Shown: piece after piece, positions 1 to 4,107 of the stretch
How the letters are laid out: each line of letters begins with the position of its first letter
Position numbering within the stretch: position 1 is the first letter of the stretch
NCBI GenBank assembly: GCA_964517215.1
Contig: CAZFBR010000217.1
Coordinates: forward strand, 1-5,791
Origin: CAZFBR01 sp035353495 [NCBI: uncultured bacterium]
GTDB taxonomy: Bacteria > DAOPZR01
Length of the DNA: 5,791 nt
Reading direction: 5' to 3'
Position numbers and translations under genes: made by a program
The notes under the pieces: model-generated
The model's database searches: none
Told to the model about the DNA's origin: nothing
Seen by the model: only the letters and a program-made list of their open reading frames with translations

Positions 1-1
1 T

Positions 2-307
2 GCCGAGGCGGGGATTTCCCTGACCGGCCTGCAGGCCGCGGGGCAGTGGTTTGTGGTGGCGCGGCAGGAAACCGACCATCATGCGCCCGCCCGCTATGGC
101 GAGCAATTGACGGTCATGGTCCACCTGACGAAAATGACGCGGGTGAAGCTGGTGGTGGCGAGCCGGATTGTGAATCAGGCGGGAGTGCCGCTGGTGGATG
201 CGGTCACGACCATGGCCTGCGTGGGCCGTGATTTCGCCCCGCAGCCGCTGGCCGCGGCAGTGCGCCGGGCGCTGGCGCCCTGGCTGGACGGGGAGAAGAA
301 CAGGTGA
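2..307 (+). CDS. Acyl-CoA thioesterase, YbgC/FadM-like hotdog family (3' part)
   Basis: The frame is open from the window edge to a TGA at 305-307, giving the last 101 residues; the start lies upstream. The pattern ARYGEQLTVMVHL, then a TRVKLVVASRIVNQAG strand pair, then a DAVTTMACVGRD strand and a short C-terminal helix (LAAAVRRALAPW), is characteristic of 4-hydroxybenzoyl-CoA/YbgC-type thioesterases. These are single hotdog domains of about 130-140 residues that hydrolyse acyl-CoA thioesters in the cytoplasm, so roughly 30-40 residues are missing. The usual catalytic Asp region is N-terminal and outside the window, so activity cannot be judged. The substrate is unknown. The stop overlaps the next gene's start (GTGA, 304-307), which suggests translational coupling to the NUDIX gene. 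The family call is fairly safe. Confidence 0.8.
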   Translation, partial: AEAGISLTGLQAAGQWFVVARQETDHHAPARYGEQLTVMVHLTKMTRVKLVVASRIVNQAGVPLVDAVTTMACVGRDFAPQPLAAAVRRALAPWLDGEKNR

Positions 308-768
308 AATTGGCGACGCTGGTATACGTGCAGCATGCGGGGAAAACCCTCATGGTGCTGCGCAACAAGAAGAAAAACGACATGCACCAGGGCAAGTGGA
401 ACGCCCTGGGGGGCAAGTTCGAGGCGGGCGAATCACCGGAGGAGTGCGCCATCCGCGAAACCCTCGAGGAGAGCGGGCTGACCATCCGCCGCCCGCAGCT
501 GGTCGGGTTCATCACCTTTCCCGCCTTCGACGACATTGAGGACTGGTATGTCTTCGTTTTTACGGCCAGCGAGTTCAGCGGCGACCTCATCGATTCACCC
601 GAAGGCGACCTGGCGTGGATTCCCGACGCTGAACTGCTCGCGCTCAACATCTGGGACGGCGACCGGCTGTTCATGCCCTGGCTGAACGACGGGCGGGGCT
701 TTTTCTCCGCCAAATTCATCTACGACCACGGGCGGTTTGTGTCGCACACGGTCGAACGCTACCGGTAG
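304..768 (+). CDS. NUDIX hydrolase, MutT/MTH1-like (probable 8-oxo-dGTP diphosphatase)
   Basis: This 154-residue cytoplasmic protein carries a Nudix box at residues 37-59 (G-x5-E-x7-REtLEESGL), with Thr53 in a place that is often aliphatic. REtLEESGL is still compatible with metal binding and catalysis. KKKNDMHQGKWNALGGKFE just before the box, and the later GDLAWIPDAELLALNIWDGD segment, resemble the MTH1-like branch of 8-oxo-dGTP diphosphatases, which remove oxidised nucleotides from the pool. Specificity for oxidised purines is inferred from similarity; other nucleoside diphosphate derivatives are possible. The GTG start at 304 overlaps the thioesterase stop by 4 nt and is preceded by GGAG at 292-295. 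The next in-frame ATG would be residue 17 and would remove the first beta strand. A nucleotide-sanitising enzyme fits the oxidative-stress genes downstream, although those have their own promoter. Confidence 0.88.
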   Translation: MKLATLVYVQHAGKTLMVLRNKKKNDMHQGKWNALGGKFEAGESPEECAIRETLEESGLTIRRPQLVGFITFPAFDDIEDWYVFVFTASEFSGDLIDSPEGDLAWIPDAELLALNIWDGDRLFMPWLNDGRGFFSAKFIYDHGRFVSHTVERYR

Positions 769-800
769 TGATTGACACTATTGAGACAATTTGGTATATT
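766..800 (+). promoter_or_regulatory. Promoter of the oxygen-defence cassette with overlapping dyads
   Basis: TTGACA (772-777) and TATATT (795-800) are separated by 17 bp, a near-ideal sigma70-type promoter in an AT-rich island within GC-rich DNA. Two short dyads overlap it. TAGTG-N5-CACTA (766-780) covers the -35 box and includes the stop codon of the NUDIX gene. ATTG-AGA-CAAT (780-790) lies in the spacer. They could be an operator for a redox or peroxide regulator, but neither matches a box I can name with confidence. Transcription would begin just before the hrb ribosome site. Confidence 0.8.
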
Positions 801-806
801 GGACAC

Positions 807-812
807 AGGAGG
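807..812 (+). promoter_or_regulatory. Ribosome binding site of hrb (fixes the start)
   Basis: AGGAGG lies 5 nt before the ATG at 818. It decides against the upstream in-frame TTG at 791, which lies inside the promoter. Confidence 0.85.
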
Positions 813-817
813 CGGCC

Positions 818-1507
818 ATGCTTGATCCGCGCGTGTTCTGGCAGCTGAGTTACGGGATCTATATCGTCACCACCCGGGCGGCGGGGCGCTGCAACGGGCA
901 GATTGCCAATACGGTGTTTCAGGTGACCGCCCAGCCGCCGACGGTCGGAATCTCGCTCAACCGGGAGAACCTGACCCATGAGCTGGTCCGGCAGAGCGGG
1001 GTGTTCGCGGTCTCGGTGGTCAGCGAGGCGGCGGACATGCCGTTCATCGGCACGTTCGGGTTCAAGTGCGGGCGGACCACGGACAAATTCGCGAAGATCC
1101 AGACCGTGGTCGGGGAACTGGGCATGCCCATCGTCACCACCAATGCCACGGGGTACCTGGAAGCAAAGGTCACCCACACGCTGGACGTGGGGACGCATAC
1201 GCTCTTCATCGGCGAGGTGGTGGCGGCGGCAGCGCTGCCGTGCGCGGAGCAGCCGATGACCTACGCCTTCTATCATGATGTGCGCAAGGGAAAAACGCCG
1301 AAGAACGCGACTACCTTCCTGGGGACCATGGGGGCGGCGGCCGGCGGCGGCAAATACCGCTGCCGGGTGTGCGGGTACGAATATGACGCTGCGCTTGGCG
1401 ACCCGGCGCACGCGGTGCCGGCCGGTACGGCGTGGGCCGATATTCCTGCCGGCTGGGTTTGTCCGACCTGCGGGGTGGGCAAAAGTGAATTCAGCGAAGT
1501 GCGCTGA
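818..1507 (+). CDS. hrb: High-molecular-weight rubredoxin: flavin reductase domain fused to rubredoxin
   Basis: This 229-residue protein has an N-terminal flavin reductase-like (split-barrel FMN-binding) domain at about residues 1-155. It shows SYGIYIVTT, an [18 protein letters not shown] flavin-site segment and the [12 protein letters not shown] region. A Gly/Ala-rich linker (about 172-178) leads to a complete rubredoxin domain (179-229) with Fe ligands Cys182, Cys185, Cys215 and Cys218. This is the architecture of Moorella Hrb, an NAD(P)H:rubredoxin oxidoreductase that delivers electrons to the flavodiiron protein FprA. Here it is the first gene after a dedicated promoter. No fprA lies in the window, so its electrons probably go to the free rubredoxin, rubrerythrin and desulfoferrodoxin downstream. 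That route is inferred; the domain assignment is secure. Substrate preference (NADH or NADPH) cannot be read from the sequence. Confidence 0.93.
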   Translation: MLDPRVFWQLSYGIYIVTTRAAGRCNGQIANTVFQVTAQPPTVGISLNRENLTHELVRQSGVFAVSVVSEAADMPFIGTFGFKCGRTTDKFAKIQTVVGELGMPIVTTNATGYLEAKVTHTLDVGTHTLFIGEVVAAAALPCAEQPMTYAFYHDVRKGKTPKNATTFLGTMGAAAGGGKYRCRVCGYEYDAALGDPAHAVPAGTAWADIPAGWVCPTCGVGKSEFSEVR

Positions 1508-1523
1508 GGCGGCTGACCGCAGC

Positions 1524-1542
1524 GGCGCCGGTTGCCGGTGCC
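1524..1542 (+). other. Strong RNA hairpin between hrb and rubredoxin genes
   Basis: GGCGCCGG (1524-1531), loop TTG, CCGGTGCC (1535-1542) form an 8-bp stem with one G-U pair. No T-run follows, so it is not a classical intrinsic terminator. It may stabilise the upstream mRNA 3' end, mark a processing site or cause partial attenuation. The rest of the 135-nt gap (1508-1642), the widest inside the cassette, shows no convincing promoter. Confidence 0.5.
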
Positions 1543-1631
1543 GGGCAAAGCAGGTGACAACCGCGATGTTGCCGGGTGCATATCGGGAGCGGGTTACGAA
1601 CGAAGAAAACGGTGGCAGCAACGCCCCGTTC

Positions 1632-1637
1632 AGGAGG
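1632..1637 (+). promoter_or_regulatory. Ribosome binding site of the small rubredoxin gene
   Basis: AGGAGG lies 5 nt before the ATG at 1643. It sets the start of the small rubredoxin and excludes the longer in-frame extension that could begin at 1532. Confidence 0.85.
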
Positions 1638-1642
1638 GAACA

Positions 1643-1798
1643 ATGAAATATCGGTGCACAGTGTGCGGGTACGAGTACGATCCGGAAGCGGGCGATCCCG
1701 ATAACGGGGTGCCGGCGGGAACGCCGTGGGACAAGGTCCCGGCAACATGGGTCTGTCCCGCCTGCGGGGTGGGCAAGGACCAGTTCGAACCGGTGTAG
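1643..1798 (+). CDS. rub: Rubredoxin (small, single domain)
   Basis: This 51-residue protein is a complete classical rubredoxin. It has the two Cys knuckles CTVCGY (Cys5, Cys8) and [11 protein letters not shown] (Cys38, Cys41), the core aromatics Tyr10, Tyr12, Trp29, Trp36 and Phe48, and the GVPAGTPW turn. It is a soluble one-electron carrier with an Fe(Cys)4 site. It very likely carries electrons between Hrb and the diiron and superoxide reductases encoded next to it. By hand alignment it is identical at 33 of 50 positions to the C-terminal domain of the adjacent Hrb, so the two may be related by local duplication. Hairpins lie on both sides of the gene (1524-1542 and 1803-1832), which may give it its own mRNA level. 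Confidence 0.95.
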   Translation: MKYRCTVCGYEYDPEAGDPDNGVPAGTPWDKVPATWVCPACGVGKDQFEPV

Positions 1799-1802
1799 GT
1801 TT

Positions 1803-1832
1803 CCGGCATTCTGCCGGGCGCAGGCGGCCCGG
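1803..1832 (+). other. Two mutually exclusive hairpins after the rubredoxin gene
   Basis: CCGGCA (1803-1808), loop TTC, TGCCGG (1812-1817) is a perfect 6-bp stem. CCGGGC (1814-1819) can instead pair with GCCCGG (1827-1832). The two share 1814-1817, so only one can form at a time. There is no T-run. The second hairpin ends 5 nt before the purine-rich ribosome site (AGGGGG, 1838-1843) of the next gene, so translation control or 3'-end protection is possible but unproven. Confidence 0.45.
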
Positions 1833-1848
1833 TGTTCAGGGGGGGCGT

Positions 1849-2316
1849 ATGTTTCGCGGCAGCGAGATTGTCGAAATCGGCATCCAGATTGAGCGTAACG
1901 GCCGGGAATACTACGAGGCGCTGACGGCAAAGGCGGGCAGTGCGGCGGCGGCGGCGGCATTCCGCTTTCTGGCGCAGCAGGAGAGCAGCCATATCAGCGT
2001 GTTCGAGAAGCTGCTGGCCACCGTCGAGCAGTACCAGCCGGCGGAGGCGTATCCCGAGGAGTATTTCACCTATCTGCAGGCGCTGGCGGGTGAGCATGTC
2101 TTCACCAAACCCGCGGCGGGCGCCGCTGCGGCGGCGCAGGTGACCGACGACCGCGCGGCGATTGATCTGGCGCTGCGCTTCGAACATGACTCGATCGCGT
2201 TTTTCAACGGGATGAAGCGGGTGGTCCCGGCAGCCGACCATGGTTTGCTGGCGGCGCTGGTGGCCGAGGAAGAGAAACACGTGGCGCAGCTGACCGAGCT
2301 GCGGGCGAAACTGTGA
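1849..2316 (+). CDS. Stand-alone rubrerythrin-like diiron ferritin-family protein (no rubredoxin domain)
   Basis: This 155-residue four-helix ferritin-like protein resembles the short rubrerythrin-related family (COG1633 type). Probable diiron ligands are Glu15 in helix A (IQIERNGREYY), Glu45-x-x-His48 in helix B, Glu112 in helix C (RFEHDS) and Glu141-x-x-His144 in helix D (EEEKH). The full set of six looks intact. Two Ala-rich stretches (31-37 and 89-96) mark the A/B loop and the inter-pair linker. Unlike classical rubrerythrin it has no Cys motifs, so any peroxidase activity would need electrons from a separate carrier. The small rubredoxin gene just upstream is an obvious candidate (inference). 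The ATG at 1849 is chosen over longer in-frame starts because it follows a purine-rich AGGGGG by 5 nt and the homology begins at SEIVEIGIQIE. Exact activity is unknown: peroxidase, iron binding or oxidase. Confidence 0.85.
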   Translation: MFRGSEIVEIGIQIERNGREYYEALTAKAGSAAAAAAFRFLAQQESSHISVFEKLLATVEQYQPAEAYPEEYFTYLQALAGEHVFTKPAAGAAAAAQVTDDRAAIDLALRFEHDSIAFFNGMKRVVPAADHGLLAALVAEEEKHVAQLTELRAKL

Positions 2317-2337
2317 CAACGGAAAAGGGGACGAGCC

Positions 2338-2718
2338 ATGACTAAACTGAATGAAGTGTACCGGTGCGGGGTGTGCGGCAATATGGTGGAAGTGGTGCAT
2401 GCGGCGGGGGGCGAGCTGGTCTGCTGCGGCCAGCCGATGGCGCTGCTGGCGGCCAATACGGTGGATGCGGCGAAGGAAAAGCATGTGCCGGTGATCACGG
2501 TGAGCGGCGCCAGCGTGAAGGTGGCGGTCGGCAGCGTGGCGCACCCGATGGCGGAGGACCACTATATCGAATTCATCGAGCTCATCGCCGACGGCGTGGT
2601 CTGCCGGCAGTACCTCACGCCCGGGCAGGCGCCGGAAGCGACCTTCTGCAACTGCGGCGGGGCGAAAACGCTGGCGGCGCGCGAATACTGCAACAAGCAC
2701 GGCCTGTGGCAGGCGTAG
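2338..2718 (+). CDS. dfx: Desulfoferrodoxin (two-iron superoxide reductase)
   Basis: This 126-residue protein has both desulfoferrodoxin domains. Residues 1-36 form the desulforedoxin-like Fe(Cys)4 centre I (Cys10, Cys13, Cys29, Cys30; YRCGVCGN and LVCCGQPM). The remainder is the neelaredoxin-like domain with the Fe(His)4Cys centre II: His49, His69, His75, Cys118 and His121, in EKHVPV, VAHPM, DHYIEF and REYCNKHGLW. Glu47 and Lys48 beside the active site are kept. The enzyme reduces superoxide to H2O2 in the cytoplasm without making O2, using rubredoxin as donor. It sits 21 nt after the diiron protein gene and 10 nt before ferritin, consistent with co-transcription. Cys104 and Cys106 (CNCGG) form an extra C-x-C; the first occurs in desulfovibrio homologues I recall, and the second looks less usual. 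Confidence 0.96.
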   Translation: MTKLNEVYRCGVCGNMVEVVHAAGGELVCCGQPMALLAANTVDAAKEKHVPVITVSGASVKVAVGSVAHPMAEDHYIEFIELIADGVVCRQYLTPGQAPEATFCNCGGAKTLAAREYCNKHGLWQA

Positions 2719-2722
2719 GGGG
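2717..2722 (+). promoter_or_regulatory. Ribosome binding site of ferritin overlapping the dfx stop
   Basis: AGGGGG begins inside the TAG stop of dfx (2716-2718) and lies 6 nt before the ferritin ATG at 2729. This arrangement favours coupled translation of the two genes. Confidence 0.7.
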
Positions 2723-2728
2723 ACGGTC

Positions 2729-3241
2729 ATGCTGAAACCGGTCATGCAGGATGCACTGAACGAACAGATCAATGCCGAGCTCTTTTCGGGCTACCTCTAC
2801 CTGTCGATGGCGGCGTATTTCGAGTCGCGCAACCTCAAGGGGATGGCCAACTGGATGCGGGTGCAGGAGCAGGAGGAGCGCTTCCACGCGCTGAAGTTCT
2901 ACGACTATATCGTCGAGCGCGGCGGGACGGTCGTGCTGGGCGCCATCGCTGCACCGGAAACCGCGTGGGCCTCGCCGCTGGCGGCGTTTCAGGCGGCCTA
3001 CGAGCACGAACTGAAGGTGACGGCGCGCATCAATGCGCTGGTCGATCTCGCCATGAAGGAAAGCGACCATGCGACCACCGCGTTCCTGCAGTGGTACGTC
3101 AACGAGCAGGTGGAGGAGGAAGCGAGTGTGGACGGGGTGGTGCAGCAGTTGAAACTTGGCGGCGACAACTCGTCGGCGCTGTTCATGATCGACAAGGAGC
3201 TGGCGGCGCGGGTCTTCACCCCGCCCGCGGCGACGGCATAG
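2729..3241 (+). CDS. ftn: Non-haem bacterial ferritin
   Basis: This 170-residue ferritin starts MLKPVMQDALNEQINAELFS and is of normal length for the FtnA family. By position the ferroxidase residues match E. coli FtnA: Glu17, Tyr24, Glu50 and His53 (EERFH), Glu94, Gln127 and Glu130. The third-site carboxylates Glu49, Glu126 and Glu129 are also present. It should assemble into a 24-subunit shell that oxidises Fe(II) and stores it as a mineral, lowering the iron available for Fenton chemistry. In this cassette it would also take up iron released from damaged clusters. Nothing suggests a bacterioferritin haem site. The start at 2729 is preferred to Met6 because the helix A N-terminus and the ribosome site at 2717-2722 fit it. 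Confidence 0.95.
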   Translation: MLKPVMQDALNEQINAELFSGYLYLSMAAYFESRNLKGMANWMRVQEQEERFHALKFYDYIVERGGTVVLGAIAAPETAWASPLAAFQAAYEHELKVTARINALVDLAMKESDHATTAFLQWYVNEQVEEEASVDGVVQQLKLGGDNSSALFMIDKELAARVFTPPAATA

Positions 3242-3269
3242 CGAAAATCACGCACGAGGAGAATGAACC

Positions 3270-3848
3270 ATGGGCAAGAGCATCAAGGGCACAAAAACGG
3301 AGCAGAACCTGCTCAAGGCGTTTGCGGGCGAATCACAGGCGCGCAACCGTTACACCTACGCGGCGGGGGTGGCGAAGAAGGAAGGGTACGAGCAGATCGC
3401 CTGGATTTTCAGCGAAACGGCGGACAACGAGAAGGAGCATGCCAAGCGCTTCTTCAAATTCCTCGAGGGTGGCAACTGCGAGATCACCGCGACCTATCCG
3501 GCGGGGAAGATCGGCACGACGGCGGAGAACCTGGCGGCCTCGGCGGCGGGCGAACATGAGGAATGGACGGAACTCTATCCCGCGTTCGCCGCGGTTGCTG
3601 ACGAGGAAGGGTTTCCCGAGGTGGCGGCGACCTTTCGCATGGTTTCCATTGCGGAAAAGGGGCATGAAGAGCGCTATCGCAAGCTGCTGGCCAATGTCGA
3701 AGGCAAGCAGGTGTTCATGAAGAAGAGCAGCGTGGTGTGGCGCTGCCGCAATTGCGGTTACCTGCACACCGGGGCGGAGGCGCCGGAGAAGTGCCCGGCC
3801 TGCCTGCATCCGCAGGCCTATTTCCAGGTCAAGGCGGAGAATTACTAA
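3270..3848 (+). CDS. rbr: Rubrerythrin (NADH-linked peroxidase)
   Basis: This 192-residue classical rubrerythrin has a diiron four-helix domain (about 1-150) and a C-terminal rubredoxin domain (about 155-192). Ligands are Glu21, Glu54 and His57 (NEKEH), Glu95 and Glu98 (GEHEEW), and Glu129 and His132 (AEKGH). The second Glu in helix C, typical of rubrerythrin, is present. The rubredoxin Cys are 159, 162, 175 and 178 (CRNCGY and CPAC), with the short spacing usual for rubrerythrins. It reduces H2O2 to water in the cytoplasm with electrons from rubredoxin or Hrb. It therefore completes the pathway from superoxide (desulfoferrodoxin product) to water. The ribosome site is GAGGAG at 3256-3261, 8 nt before the ATG. 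It is the last gene before the terminator. Confidence 0.97.
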   Translation: MGKSIKGTKTEQNLLKAFAGESQARNRYTYAAGVAKKEGYEQIAWIFSETADNEKEHAKRFFKFLEGGNCEITATYPAGKIGTTAENLAASAAGEHEEWTELYPAFAAVADEEGFPEVAATFRMVSIAEKGHEERYRKLLANVEGKQVFMKKSSVVWRCRNCGYLHTGAEAPEKCPACLHPQAYFQVKAENY

Positions 3849-3869
3849 ACAGCAAACGCGTACCGGCAG

Positions 3870-3897
3870 ACGGCGGGGCTGCGGCCCCGCCGTTTTT
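3870..3897 (+). terminator. Intrinsic terminator of the oxygen-defence cassette
   Basis: A perfect 10-bp stem (3870-3879 with 3884-3893, ACGGCGGGGC/GCCCCGCCGT) with a TGCG loop runs straight into a T-tract (five T from 3893 to 3897). It starts 21 nt after the rbr stop. A GCAGAC/GTCTGC pair just outside (from 3866 and from 3898) could add an outer stem. Confidence 0.95.
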
Positions 3898-4062
3898 GTC
3901 TGCGGCCTGTCCGACGATGGTGTTCCGGGATGGCTACCGCGCAACCGGCGGCATCTTGACCGGAGCGGGTCAGGGACTGTCCGGGGCATGAAACCCGGCG
4001 CCATGACGATGCCCGCAACCGGCTGATCGGGCGGCGGCGCGGCTGCGGGGATGCCGGTTTTG
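3898..4062. other. Intergenic stretch with no gene recognised
   Basis: No reading frame here has family resemblance or a ribosome site. It holds weak dyads only: TGACC/GGTCA (3957-3961 with 3968-3972) and GGGCAT/ATGCCC (3984-3989 with 4009-4014). A TTGACC at 3956 has no -10 at a suitable distance. Confidence 0.6.
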
Positions 4063-4071
4063 TGGTATGAT
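4063..4071 (+). promoter_or_regulatory. Extended -10 promoter of the membrane glycosyltransferase gene
   Basis: TG-G-TATGAT is a good extended -10 element. The position 17 bp upstream (about 4043-4048, CTGCGG) is a poor -35, which extended -10 promoters tolerate. The start site would fall near 4078, giving a leader of about 30 nt before the GTG at 4108. Confidence 0.6.
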
Positions 4072-4075
4072 CAGC

Positions 4076-4093
4076 GACCGGCCGACCGGCCGG
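4076..4093 (+). repeat. Tandem 8-bp repeat and GC hairpin in the glycosyltransferase leader
   Basis: GACCGGCC is repeated directly (4076-4083 and 4084-4091). Within it CCGGCC (4078-4083) can pair with GGCCGG (4088-4093) around a GACC loop. The hairpin lies at the predicted transcript 5' end and just before the GGAG ribosome site (4095-4098), so it could affect mRNA stability or translation. Confidence 0.55.
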
Positions 4094-4107
4094 CGGAGTG
4101 ACGGACG

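Noticed and set aside
1524-1542. Hairpin after hrb as an intrinsic terminator
   Set aside because: No T-tract follows the stem, so at most it may pause, process or protect RNA.
1532-1642. N-terminal extension of the small rubredoxin
   Set aside because: The ribosome site at 1632-1637 and the normal 51-residue rubredoxin size support the start at 1643. The extension shows no domain and would contain half of a strong hairpin.
716-1960. Long minus-strand open frame of 414 codons opposite hrb and the rubredoxin gene
   Set aside because: It is Arg/His/Pro-rich, spans several well-supported + strand genes and their gaps, and shows no family motif. It is a shadow of GC-rich codon use.
1630-2772. 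Long minus-strand open frame of 380 codons opposite the diiron protein and dfx
   Set aside because: It has the same shadow composition and covers four real genes with intact metal ligands on the other strand.
3956-3984. Possible promoter from TTGACC
   Set aside because: No -10-like sequence lies 16-18 bp downstream.
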